Source: Timema cristinae
Taxonomy: Eukaryota > Arthropoda > Insecta > Phasmatodea > Timematidae
Reading direction: 5' to 3'
NCBI GenBank assembly: GCA_039000515.1
Contig: JBCFYV010011135.1
Coordinates: forward strand, 22,209,895 to 22,273,894
Length of the DNA stretch: 64,000 bases
The position numbers and the translations under genes are program-made. Below are positions 46,136 to 56,989 of this stretch, one piece after another. Below the pieces are notes generated by a model. It was not told the origin of the DNA. It ran no database searches and saw nothing but the letters and a program-made list of their open reading frames with translations. Within the stretch, counting starts at the first letter, position 1, and every line of letters begins with the position of its first letter.

Positions 46136-46647
46136 TATTAAAAGTGAGCTTTGAATGCTACAGATATAGTAAAACATTATAATGTGTTTGCGTTTTGTCT
46201 GATACGCTCTGTATCCTGTGATTATATATATTATGGATAATATTTGATAAGCACACTTGCGATAATTTAAGAGACGAGAAAAAGCCTAAACCAATATTGA
46301 CAAACGCCCACTCAATATCTCCTATAGAATTTCCATCCTTACTGCTGTGTGCTTAGTGGTTCATCTGTACAATTATTATTATTTGTGTTTACATCATCAA
46401 GGAAACAATAATTTGTGTATGATTGTAAACAGGTAAATAAAATATCCCTCTTTGGTTAAAAATAATAACTTAATTTTTACTTAAGTGGTAGGGTGCAACA
46501 AATACACAGATACAAACATACAGGCAAATAAACGCTAAACTGCTTTGGTGGCAGCATAGTCTAAGACATTGGCCGCCAAATGGTGGACCGCGGTCCACAT
46601 CCGGACCGCAGAGACATTTTTAAGGATCTTGACGATATAGCGATAAA
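46136..46647. other. Unassigned sequence
   Basis: Near 46548 a possible SINE-B head start (gctttggtggcagcatagtc) runs into unrelated sequence. No gene. Confidence 0.3.
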
Positions 46648-46951
46648 TTATTATTATTATAATAATATTATTATTAGCACCACGTCTTACTACCCGTTCG
46701 GGTTATACACACTAATGGGTAATGGTAGGGTGATTGTGAGATGAAATGGAGGACCTACAGTTTAACGTGGGATCCGAACCACGGTGGAGGTCTGGCATTA
46801 CCCACATTCCCCAGTTGTGATAAATACAAACGTCTTGTCAGAGGTGAAGGAAGGTTTGGTAATCAGATAAATCTGTGCCGGGACCGAGGATTGAACCCCG
46901 GACCCCCAGCACAGAAATCCGACACCTTAACCCCTAGACCACCAGGTCACC
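46648..46951 (-). mobile_element. SINE-A (long subfamily)
   Basis: Complete - strand copy from an ATT run and agcaccacgtcttactaccc to agaccaccaggtcacc. The long segment is present as agttgtgataaatacaaacg. Confidence 0.92.
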
Positions 46952-47514
46952 CTTCGCCTTACATTGGTACTGCAAAAATCACTTTGGTGAGAAAAATTAT
47001 TATGAACTCGGCTCATTAGCGCTGCCTCTCATTAATAATAAAAATAATAATATTGTCTGTTTGTGCGAGTTTAATGCCAATACCTCCTTTTACACTTAAC
47101 ACACTTAATAATAAATAACGTACATTTATGCGCTGTGTGCTAAAAGCTAACGTATAATATCTGTACAATAATAATAGTAATAATAAAAAAGACTGCCCAC
47201 ATACATAATTGTACATTTATGAACATACTAAAATATAATAAATGTGGAAAGTAAAACTAAATAAAGGAAAGAGGAAGCGAGGGGGGGAAAGAAACATTAA
47301 GGCATACAATCATTCCACACACACACACACACACACATACATTCACATGTCATTGTATTATTCATAACATATCTAAACAATAATAATTTAAAAATAAAAC
47401 ACGGCTGATAATATTTAGTAACTACATAAATTAAATATATTTGTATATATAATAATATTAATAATAATTTTACTTTACATTCTTAACGTATCCCTACATT
47501 TCCCCTGATATCTA
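46952..47514. other. Unassigned AT-rich sequence
   Basis: Holds a CA run at 47317-47335 and scattered AAT repeats. No gene. Confidence 0.3.
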
Positions 47515-47568
47515 TGAAGCGTATAACCCGAACGGGTAGTAAGACGCGGTGCTAAATATTATTATATC
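47515..47568 (+). mobile_element. Tail-only SINE/LINE fragment
   Basis: Only the shared 3' tail is present (gcgtataacccgaacgggta, then gtaagacgcggtgctaaa) followed by an imperfect TAT run. The hairpin is intact. Everything upstream is unrelated, which fits severe 5' truncation. Confidence 0.8.
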
Positions 47569-47756
47569 TATGGTCGAATCCTGCTCGCAAACTTTGAGCA
47601 AGCTTATGCTAAAAGGATTTTATAGTGGCAGCAGTTTTAAATATTAGATGTGTTGATTTAGATTACTTCTCTCTATGAAGACACTTGTGCGTCCAATATT
47701 CCCTCAAAAAATTAACTCTAGGGTCTTAGGAGTATGTGCCTGTCTAGACCTTTATT

Positions 47757-47763
47757 ACTATTA

Positions 47764-47798
<35 letters not shown>

Positions 47799-47803
47799 GT
47801 TAT
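47757..47803. repeat. ATT microsatellite
   Basis: About twelve ATT repeats without an attached SINE tail. Confidence 0.85.
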
Positions 47804-48071
47804 AGGTCATTGTGTCCATAGCCCCAATTCTTGATTTGTTGAATTCGACTTCTATCCTAAAATAAAAGCTAAACCCAGAGATATTTAAGGATACAACCTA
47901 TCAATAATATATCATGTAGAGGTTCTGCCTATAATATTTAAACTTGCAATATTCTGATTTATTCTTTGCATATTGGAACTGCTTTAACCAGTATTTAGTT
48001 TATTGTTATTATTGTTATTTTTTATTATCATTATTAATTAATTCTTTTGTAACAATTCATCATTATATAAC
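47804..48071. other. Unassigned AT-rich sequence
   Basis: No gene or repeat family recognised. Confidence 0.3.
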
Positions 48072-48080
48072 ATTATTTAG

Positions 48081-48358
48081 GGTGACCTGGCGGTCTAGGG
48101 ATAAGGTGTCAGACTTCTGTGCTGGCGGCCGGGGTTCAATCCTCGGTCCCGGCACAGATTTATCTGATTTACCAAACCCTTCCTTCACCTCTGACAAGAC
48201 ATCTTGTGAAAGTGGGGAATGCCAGGCCTCCACCGTGGTTCGGATTCCACGTTAAACTGTAGGTCGTTCATTTCATCTCACAATCACCCTACCATTACAC
48301 ATTAGCGTAAGTGCGTATAACCCGAACGGTAGTAAGACGCGGTGCTAATAATAATAAT
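48081..48358 (+). mobile_element. SINE-A (short subfamily), with target duplication
   Basis: Complete, with the cggccggggttcaatcctcg head variant. The 9-bp duplication attatttag lies at 48072-48080 and 48359-48367. The hairpin has lost one G (cccgaacgg). Confidence 0.93.
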
Positions 48359-48477
48359 ATTATTTAGCCATTTTTGTTTATCTTATTTTCTCGTGTAAAT
48401 ATATGTGTACTTTTCAATGCCGGCCTGTTATAGGTCTTACGACTGTTGGCCAGCACTATAATAAAGGAAATTGAAAT

Positions 48478-48485
48478 TATTGTTA

Positions 48486-48523
<38 letters not shown>

Positions 48524-48802
48524 TAGCACCACGTATTACTACCCGTTCGGGATATACGCACTTACACTAATGTGTAATGGTAGGGTGATTGTGAGATGAA
48601 ATCGAGGACCTACAGTTTAACGTGGGATCCGAACCACGGTGGAGGCCTGTCATTCCATATATTCACAAGTTGTAATTAATACAAGTCTTGTCAAAGGTGA
48701 AGGAAGGGTTTGGCCATCAGATAAATTTGTGCTGGGACCAAGGATTAAACCCCGGACCCCAGCACAGAAGTCTGACACTTACCCTTAGACTGCAAGGTCA
48801 CC
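48478..48802 (-). mobile_element. SINE-A (long subfamily)
   Basis: A - strand copy 120 bases after, and inverted to, the previous SINE-A. A run of about fifteen ATT, agcaccacgtattactaccc, and a head ending agactgcaaggtcacc. More diverged than its neighbour. Confidence 0.9.
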
Positions 48803-49254
48803 TTTCATCGTGTAGATAAAGAGCTGAAATAAGGATTGTTTTAAAGTTAAATTCGTGGTGTGAGAATAACCCTTGAAAACTTTAAGTCAATGGAATGCTG
48901 ATAGCTTTTGACAAGTCTTTTAACCATAAATTTCGATGAGACCTCTTCATATAGAATATTTTCCAATAAAAAAGGTTTTGAAAACATTTTAATGCGATAA
49001 TCTACAGCTATCACTGCAATATCTAATAATATGAGTTAAACATTACGTAATCTGTATGTAGGATTTGTTACTGTAATATTAATTCATTTGATTGACATAT
49101 AGTGAAAGAGTGAAATAGAGGAAAAGGGACAGTGATATAGAAATAAATATTGGAGCAAAGATACCTGAGAAAATTGGCATAAAGAGAGAAACTAACATTA
49201 TTTTAATAAGTGAAAGAGAGAGGGCATACACAGAAAAAGTTGAAATCTATATCT
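48803..49254. other. Unassigned AT-rich sequence
   Basis: No gene or repeat family recognised. Confidence 0.3.
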
Positions 49255-49700
49255 ATACTTCTATACTTAATATTATAAAGAGGAAAGATTTAATTTCTTG
49301 TTTTTTTGTTTGTAATGGATAAACTCATAAACTACTGGACCGATTTTAAAAATTCTTTCATCAATATAAAGCTACATTATAAGCGAGTAACATAGGCTAT
49401 ATTTTATTTTGAAATTTAATTTATTCCTCATAAAAATGTCGATAGTATATTATATAGTCGTTGGAAAAAAAAAAGTTGTTGAAGGGAAAGTGGGGTTGGT
49501 GAAGGGGGCGGGAGTGTAGGGGTGAGGAAAGAGGAATGAGATAAAAATAGGAGGGAGGATAAAAAGAGGGAGGGGGCTATACAGTGATAGTAGGACTGTA
49601 TACTAAAAATGTTTTGTTTTTATATTGACATGATGGATAATTTGAAGCTTTGTTTTACAGGATTATTTTCAATATTTTTTTACGGGGAAGGGGGCTAGTA
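49255..49700 (+). repeat. Repeat E, copy 3
   Basis: Same order of blocks as 13908-14535, with about 180 bases missing in the middle (the aagtggggttggtgaag part joins early to gaggaatgagataaaaatag). Ends ttacggggaagggggctagt. Confidence 0.75.
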
Positions 49701-50030
49701 AAGAAATAAAGATATTTATGATTATTTCAGGTATTTAACATGCACTTACTGAACCAACTGATAATCTTAGAACACGATTTATATACTAATTTAATTCTAG
49801 AACAGACACAACATTCAGCCACCCCTGGCATTAGTTTATTCCTATTAAAAGGGAAACCCAAATTTCACCAAAGAATTATTTTTTTTTCCATGATGGAAAT
49901 TGAACCTGGGACCTTTAGTTTAATAGCTAATAATGTTACCTACAGAGCTAAAGTGCCTGGCCATAAAGAGATAAAAAGAGGCACTTTGAAAGATAACGTT
50001 ACCTCACTAAAGAGAGGTAAAGACGGAACA
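49701..50030. other. Unassigned sequence
   Basis: A 117-codon frame runs through here into a SINE-B2; it shows no domain and is taken as chance. Confidence 0.35.
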
Positions 50031-50262
50031 CAGCTGTGTCCACATGGTTTAAGGCATCACTCTCTTGGTGGACTAGACTGCCAAGAACAGTGAGATTGGG
50101 GTTCAAATACCAGTCAGCTGCATTGAGGATAGTTTTTCCAAAATGGTTTTCCACTCTCTTTCTCTCTATGCAAATGTGGGTACATTTATTATAAATTCAA
50201 TGTTCCTCATCCTTAACTCATATGCGTATAGTCTGAACAGATAGTATGACGTGGTGCTAAAA
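50031..50262 (+). mobile_element. SINE-B2
   Basis: Head tgtccacatggtttaaggca, body aaaatggttttccactctct, tail with tctgaacaga: altered at paired positions on both sides of the hairpin. Confidence 0.82.
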
Positions 50263-51012
50263 AAATGTTTTTTTTGTTATTTTTACGTTTCCCAGTAAAA
50301 ATTCTGAATACTCTATGTTGGGGGGGAGGGGGGATACGCTTTGTCTTAAACATCTGGTTAAAAATGTAATCAACATTTCCTCTAAGTTAATTTTGTTTAG
50401 AGTACAGTTAATCAAGCGTTTATTTTTTGAAGGAAACAAATTATTATGCTTCTATTTTTCGTCTGTTGGGATGCCTTTAATTAAATCTAATATGCATTTT
50501 GCTAGCCAGATTTTTTTGTAAATTACGGGCGAGGGAGGCTTGGAACCCCCTCACGTCACTCTCCTTTAACCCCTTACCATCAACCCCTCCCCCTAACCCT
50601 CCTAGTCAGGCTACCATTGGGGTCCCCTCGTAATTAAACCCCTCATGAAGCCACTAATCAGCCGTGTGAGAGTTGATGAAGTTGATTCATTAAAAATATA
50701 GAAGCACTTTTCTGTTTCACATATAAAGTCCAATTTTTATAGGAAATACCGCTATTAAAAAATACAAATTTATTTTTAAGGTCAACATTAATACAATTTT
50801 TATTGTTTTATTAGTGTTATTTTAAGGTATTGATAATATCTATCAAAATCGCAGCTAATATCACATGGCTGGACGTATGAATACGTGAGAGTGGATATAA
50901 TAAATTATCTAGCGGACAGATAATTTTAATCTTACTAAAATTGGCTGTACATAAGAGTACAGTATTAGTCAAATAGAAGAAACATTTGTGTAACTTTTTA
51001 AATTTACTGAAA
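50263..51012. other. Unassigned sequence
   Basis: Contains a G-rich run at 50320-50333. No gene. Confidence 0.3.
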
Positions 51013-51260
51013 CCCACTTTGGTGGCCACGTGGTCTAATGCGCTAATCTCGTGTTGGACTATACTTATGAATACGGGGAGATCGGGGTTCTATCGCAGTC
51101 GAGTCACTGAGGGTGGTTTTTCCTAAATAGTTTTCACTTTCCCTCCACGCCAATGTGGGTGCATTTCCTATAAATTAAGATTTCATAATCCCTAAAACCA
51201 TCAGTATGTATTGTTACATATGAGTATAGTCTAAATGGGTAGTAAGACGTGGTACTAAAA
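51013..51260 (+). mobile_element. SINE-B2
   Basis: Head actttggtggccacgtggtc, B-box region ggggttctatcgcag, body tttttcctaaatagttttca, tail aaatgggtagtaagacgtgg. Confidence 0.83.
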
Positions 51261-52589
51261 AGATTAGTGAAACGTTTTCATATAATTATCTAAGTTATTT
51301 AATCTATATATAACAATAGTGATAAACATAATTTAAAACTAAATAAACAATTTTTATATTAATTAATTAAATGCCTAATCTTTGATAGAATAAATCAAGG
51401 AAAATCAAATTTATCTTAAATTATGTAATGCTAGAAGAAGTACTCAGCGTTGCCCGGGGTAACCATGCAATGGATTGCAAGGTAACGCTTTTATTTGCTT
51501 CAAATAGATAGAAAAGAAAATCTCTTCGTTTTAATTTTTTCTGACCCAGTTTTTAATTAATTTAAAAAAAAAAAAATTAGAATTTTAAAATTCTGCTTCT
51601 AGGTGCACACGTTCGTGCAAAAGGGCTGCAAATTTTTAAAATTTCAGCCCTCTGTCTGTAGTAGATATTGCGCAAAACTCTAGACAGAAAAAATATTAAT
51701 TTTATTACTACAGATAGATAGAAGAAGATAAAGATCATTAAACAATTTTTGGAACATCAAAAAGTCAAGTATTTTATACACAAAAAATATATAATATATA
51801 TGAAGATAAATATTACGCCTTTTTCTAATGCAAATAAATTTTCTATTTTTATTTATTTGAAGTATTTAACGTGCATTTTTTGAACCGAATCAGCATATGA
51901 GAATTTCTGTGAGTGAGAGAGAAAGAGCCCTCAAATTTTACCGGTAAAATTATTTTCCCGTACCTTCCAGGGTTATTTTACATGCCATAATTGACGTGAT
52001 ACCGAAGGCTTTACCTCCACTCCGAAGAAAGTTGTGCTACGAATTTTTATCTCTCAAGATAACTACGTCAACCTAATCTGGTTTTGAACCCATGAACATC
52101 TGGTCTTGAAGCGAGAACTTTACTCAAAGACCACAAGGTCTACAATGGAGATAAACCTTATATAATTTTGTTTAATTTATCCATGAAATTACCTAAGGAA
52201 TAATATTAATAATGTATTAAAATGTTATCAATGTTGACCATAAAATGTGTTTATATTTTCTAAAAATTATACACTTTGATTTTCAAAGGAATCCCGTTAT
52301 TAGAAAACTAAAAACCCATGTTACTACAATGGCGGGGAATATATACTGCAATCATTTTAATTATCCTAAGAAAGTACATTTAATCGATGTAAAGATAAAT
52401 TATACACTAATCCATAAGGAAATAAATAGGGGAAGCTTTTGATAAATTTCTACATAAATTTAATAAATAATAACTCAAATAAGACATATTTCTAAAATGG
52501 CAAATTTTAGTGACTATTAATCAATGGTTTTTTTTGTCGGAAGTAAGCTTCCTATGAAAATTAGGATTTATATTTAGTAACTTTTTTAC
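51261..52589. other. Unassigned AT-rich sequence with a LINE-like tail motif
   Basis: At 51433-51480, tactcagcgttgcccggggt resembles RTE-type repeat ends and is followed by ttcgtgcaaaagggctgcaa. No coding region seen. Confidence 0.35.
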
Positions 52590-53525
52590 CCTCTTCAGTG
52601 GTCTACTGGTCTAAGGTTACACTCTGGTATTAGACTAACCTGCTGGGGATGGGGAGATTGGGGTTCGAATAAATTTTGGGTCTACCGAGGGCGGTTTTTC
52701 TTAAATTGTTTCCCAATCTTCATCCACTAAAATGCAGGTATATTACTAGTAAAGGGCCCACTCAATAGTCATACTCAATAGACAAGGACCTACTTAATAA
52801 ACAAGGACCTACTCAATAGACAAGGACCTACTCAATAGACAAGGACCTACTTAATAAACAAGGGCCTACTCAATAGACAAGGGCCTACTCAATAGACAAG
52901 GGCCTACTCAATAGACAAGGGCCTACTCAATAGACAAGGGCCTACTCAATAGACAAGGGTCTACTCAATAGACAAGGACCTACTCAATAGACAAGGGTCT
53001 ACTCAATAGACAAGGGTCTACTCAATAGACAAGGGTCTACTCAATAGACAAGGGCCTACTCAATAGAAGAGGACCTACTCAATAGAAGAGGACCTACTTA
53101 ATAGACAAGGACCTACTCAATAGACAAAGACCTATTTAGTAGAAAAGGACCTACTCAATAGACAAAGACCTATTTAGTAGAAAAGGACCTACTCAATAGA
53201 CAAAGACCTATTTAGTAGAAAAGGACCTACTCAATAGACAAAGACACTATTAGTAGAAAAGGACCTACTCAATAGACAAAGACCTATTTAGTAGAAAAGG
53301 ACCTACTCAATAGACAAAGACCTATTTAGTAGACAAGGGCCTACTCAATAGAAGAGGACCTACTTAATAGACAAGGACCTACTCAATAGACAAAGACCTA
53401 TTTAGTAGAAAAGGACCTACTCAATAGACAAGGAACCCAAAAATGCTTCCTTCCTCATCCCTGCCTCATTAGAGTAATTATTACCATCTATGCGTACAAC
53501 CTGAACAGGTAGAAAGATGCGGTGA
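52590..53525 (+). mobile_element. SINE-B3 split by a minisatellite
   Basis: Head and body at 52590-52756 (ctcttcagtggtctactggt, ggggttcgaataaattttgg, actaaaatgcaggtatatta); 3' part at 53432-53525 (aaatgcttccttcctcatcc, gcctcattagagtaattatt, and the tail with hairpin cctgaacagg). Compare the uninterrupted copy at 18797. The 675-base array between them is a tandem repeat. Confidence 0.8.
52757..53431. repeat. 19-bp minisatellite, array 1
   Basis: About 34 copies of gggcctactcaatagacaa and variants, with a higher-order 38-base block (ctcaatagacaaagacctat then ttagtagaaaaggaccta) repeated six to seven times at 53130-53420. The inverted array lies 750 bases downstream. Confidence 0.95.
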
Positions 53526-53646
53526 TTAAAAAGAAAAGTAACTTTATTTGTTGTCATATCTCTTCCCATGAATATTAGACTGTATATTAATATTTCTAAT
53601 TGTATTTAATGATCTTAAACAACACAGGTCATCGAATAGTGATCCC

Positions 53647-53901
53647 CAGCTTCAGTGGTCACGTGGTCTAACGCGCTACTCTCACAGTAGACTAGACTGC
53701 CGACGACGAGGTGATCTGTGTTCGAATCTCGGTTGTGTGTACTGAGAAAAGTTTTTTTTTGCACAATGGTTTTCCACTCTCCCTCTACGCAAATGCAGGT
53801 ATACGTCCTCTAAATATAATCTTCCTGATCTATAAAACCATTAGTGTACTTAGTGAATAATACGAGCGTGTAGTAAACCGCGGTGCTAAAAAAAAAAAAA
53901 A
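53647..53901 (+). mobile_element. SINE-B2 with A-run tail
   Basis: Complete: agcttcagtggtcacgtggt, ctcacagtagactagactgc, tgtgttcgaatctcggttgt, body ccactctccctctacgcaaa; the tail hairpin is decayed, and ends in fourteen A's. Confidence 0.87.
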
Positions 53902-54180
53902 TTGTTGTCAGCATCAACATACAAATTTAAATTCCTCGCATTCCATTGCGCTCCAATGGGGAGCTCATGTTTCAATTAAAGAGATATTTCTAGCCCCCGC
54001 CCCCCTTTTTTTCTTTTAATCTGACCTAGAATCCATTCTAGTTAATGTGAACATTTAATTGTAAGGACACCACGCTTTTATCAATCCGATCAACTCTCAT
54101 TTAGTCCGATAGTTTTATTATTTTGCATGAGTTTACAGAACACTCATGTTCTTGAAGGTTGTTTTTAGACGCTATTTGAG
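53902..54180. other. Unassigned sequence between the two inverted arrays
   Basis: Contains a C-run near 53996-54005. No gene. Confidence 0.35.
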
Positions 54181-54264
54181 TGGGCACTTGTATATTGAGT
54201 GGCTCCTATATTGAGTGGGCCCTATATATTGAGTGGGTCCTTGTATATTTTGTAGGTCCTTGTC

Positions 54265-54314
<50 letters not shown>

Positions 54315-54985
54315 GCACCACGTCTTAGTACCCGTTCGGGTTATACGCACTTACGCTAATGTGTAATGGTAGGGTGATTGTGATATGAAATGGAGGACCT
54401 ACAGTTTAACGTGGGATCCGAACCACGGTGGAGGCCTGGCATTCACACATTCACAAGATGTCTTGTCAGAGTGAAGGAAGGGTTTGGTAATCAGATAAAT
54501 CTTGGCCGGGACCGAGGATCGAACCCCGGCCGCCAGCACAGAAGTCTGACACCTTACCACTAGACCACAAGGTCACCTTCCCTTGTCTATTGAGTGGGCC
54601 CTTGTCTATTGAGTGGGCCCTTGTCTATTGAGTGGGCCCTTGTCTATTGAGTGGGCCCTTGTCTATTGAGTGGGTCCTTGTATATTGAGTGGGCCTTTGT
54701 ATATTGAGTGAGTCCTTGTCTTTTGAGTAGGTCCTTGTCTTTTGAGTAGGTCCTTGTCTATTGAGTGGGCCCTTGTCTATTGAGTGGGCCCTTGTCTATT
54801 GAGTGGGCCCTTGTCTATTGAGTGGGCCCTTGTCTATTGAGTGGGCCCTTGTCTATTGAGTGGGCCCTTGTCTATTGAGTGGGCCCTTGTCTATTGAGTA
54901 GGTCCTTCTCAATTGAGTGGACCCTTGTATACTGAGTGTGGTCTTCTTAAGTAGTTCTTTGTATATTGAGTGGGTCCTTGTATAT
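54181..54985. repeat. 19-bp minisatellite, array 2 (inverted relative to array 1)
   Basis: Copies of tgggcccttgtctattgag, the reverse complement of the array 1 unit. About 25 units outside the SINE-A that splits it. It ends about 40 bases before the exon D acceptor. Confidence 0.95.
54269..54580 (-). mobile_element. SINE-A (short subfamily) inserted in the minisatellite
   Basis: A - strand copy with about sixteen ATT repeats. The 11-bp duplication ccttgtctatt at 54258-54268 and 54581-54591 is minisatellite sequence, so the insertion is younger than the array. Confidence 0.94.
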
Positions 54986-55024
54986 CACGTATAAACTTGT
55001 TAAATAAACGTGACGTCATTACAG

Positions 55025-55102
55025 GTGGGTGTGGGACGAGGACCACTGGCTGTTCAACGTGAACGAGGACCCGGTGATCTGCGGGAACACCACAGGTGCA
55101 AG
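55025..55102 (+). CDS. NaCP60E: NaCP60E/DSC1-type channel, exon D (domain I extracellular loop)
   Basis: A short 78-base exon coding 26 residues of the S5-pore loop, with WVWDEDHWLFNVNEDPVICG followed by NTTGAR. The NTT is an N-glycosylation sequon and the Cys is one of the conserved turret cysteines. The acceptor is tcattacag (ends 55024) and the donor gtgagt starts at 55103. Phases fit exon C (CA+G = Gln), and it ends with two bases of an Arg/Ser codon. The pore helix and selectivity residue of domain I lie in the next exon, which is not in the remaining 8.9 kb; most of that is occupied by a gypsy retrotransposon. Identification rests on reading frame, splice sites and family resemblance of the turret. 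Confidence 0.85.
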
Positions 55103-55463
55103 GTGAGTTCAAAAACTCTCCTAATATGACCGCCTAGTTCAATAAGATAAGCATATAGATATCTCGGCCATCTTAAAATAGAAGTATACGTCTACAACCT
55201 GGCAATATATGGAAGATAAACTCAGTTCCTATACAAACTGTATACACCGCACTGATGATAACGTGGTCTGAGACGTCAGACTCTCGATATATTGGATTGA
55301 TGCAGAGGGGAAGAAGGAGTTTTATGTATCCAGGATTAATACGCTAGGTAGTGGTTTTTCTACGTAGTAATGTATAACTGTGGGTTTACCGTCATCTCTT
55401 CACGCTAATGTGGGTAACTCTAAACTACCCTATTTATCTCTACCCGTTTGTATTCAATCGTTA
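55103..55463 (+). other. Intron after exon D, SINE-B3-like trace
   Basis: At 55255-55445 faint SINE-B3-like blocks (gtggtctgagacgtcagact, gtagtggtttttctacgtag, ttcacgctaatgtgggtaac). No exon. Confidence 0.4.
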
Positions 55464-55467
55464 ACGT

Positions 55468-55766
55468 TGTGCTGTGCTAGGTTCCATTTGAGGATCTTAA
55501 TTAGAAGTAATAATCAAGCCGTGGATGGAAAGATACTTGTATAATTTATTTAAAGAATATACAACACACAGAAGACTTCCTTTGACTCGTGGGCGTGCAC
55601 ATCGTTCGACGACTCCCAGACAAGACTAGCCATTCGGAGAGAGGTGTTGACTCTTTCAAGTCAGGCCAGTTAATCATCACACCTCTCGTCGCGTCAGCCC
55701 ACTCTGAGCCGAGCGCGACACAAGCGCTAGAGTTTGCAGAGCTCGCCACCCGATGCGCACGCCACA
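55468..55766 (-). repeat. 3' LTR of the gypsy element
   Basis: 299 bp, identical to the 5' LTR except at 55695 (C here, T at 62993). Contains an AATAAA polyadenylation signal on the - strand at about 55545-55550. Confidence 0.96.
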
Positions 55767-55770
55767 CACA

Positions 55771-55785
55771 CCTCCCCTTTTTTTT
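55771..55785 (-). other. Polypurine tract
   Basis: Reads AAAAAAAAGGGGAGG on the - strand, four bases (TGTG) before the 3' LTR; the expected plus-strand primer. Confidence 0.85.
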
Positions 55786-56044
55786 GAGTCAAACTTTATA
55801 TACAAGATAAACAATACATAAACTGTGAACTTAGCGTTATCCATGGAGGTTAAACATATTTATTCTGCACTCTCCAAATGAACTTCAATTAACCTTTTAA
55901 ATATAATAAGGCATATTAAGACTAAAGCTAGAATTAACCTTTTAAACCTAGAAATTATATGGAACTTCTTAAACACTTCGTTTACAGAGATTTACCCCTA
56001 CATGAATTTTAGGAATATAAATAAACTAAATAAGTATACAGTTT

Positions 56045-56205
56045 CTCCTAACTACATTGTTCACCTCCTAAATACATTGTTTACATCCTAAATACATTGT
56101 TTGCATCCTAAATACATTGTTTGCATCCTAAATACATTGTTTATATCCTGAATACATTGTTTACATCCTAAATACATTGTTTACATCCTAAATATATTGT
56201 TTGCC
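56045..56205. repeat. 20-bp minisatellite in the gypsy 3' region
   Basis: About eight copies of ctaaatacattgtttacatc with few changes. Confidence 0.92.
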
Positions 56206-56257
56206 TAGACCGGCCGGTCATCGTAAGGATATATCGACTATAGCTTTACATTTACAG

Positions 56258-56800
56258 ACAAAAATACACTTTTATGTTACCTCTGTTTACCGACATAAAA
56301 TCACTTTTATGTTACCTCTGTTTACAGACATAAATTCACCTTTTGTTACCCGTTTTCAGTGAAACGAATCACTTTTATGTTACCTGTTTTCAGGGACACA
56401 AATCACTTTATGTTACCTGTTTTTAGGGAAACAAATCACTTTATGTTACCCGTTTTTACGGAAACAAATTCACTTTATGTTACCCGTTTTCACGGAAACA
56501 ACTCACTTTATGTTACCCCTGTTTACCAACATGAAATCACTTTTATGTTACCTCTGTTTACAGACATAAATTCACCTTCTGTTACCCGTTTTCACGGAAA
56601 CAAATTCACTTTATGTTACCCGTTTTCACGGAAACAACTCACTTTATGTTACCCGTTTACAGGGAAACAAATCACATTCTGTTACCCGTTTTCACTGAAA
56701 CAAATTCACTTTATGTTACCTGTTTTCAGGGAAACAAATTACTTTATGTTACCCGTTTTTACGGAAACAAATTCACTTTATGTTACCCGTTTTTAGTTAG
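56258..56800. repeat. About 34-bp minisatellite in the gypsy 3' region
   Basis: About 15-16 copies of a unit such as tcacttttatgttacctctg plus tttacagacataaa, with variants ttacccgttttcacggaaac. Open frames through it (up to 145 codons) are repetition artefacts. Confidence 0.92.
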
Positions 56801-56989
56801 CCACCGCGGGGGATACTAACACCCCCCTCTCTCCTAAAGGACAGAGCCTAGGCCAACTAGAGTCTTAACCTCCCCTTTTGGAGAAGGGTATTCCACCCGG
56901 AAACATAAACGGGCTACCCTCCCTACACGTCAAAGAAGCCCTCCCACCGAAAGGAAGGAGGGGGGGGGGGGCATGTGGAGAGGAGAAGC

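Noticed and set aside
32392..55102. para-type sodium channel gene
   Set aside because: S4-S5 and S5 wording ([20 protein letters not shown]) follows the NaCP60E/DSC1 group; para differs at many of these positions.
56359..56796. 145-codon frame in the gypsy 3' region as an envelope gene
   Set aside because: It is the translated 34-bp minisatellite in sense opposite to the element; no signal peptide, furin site or membrane segment.
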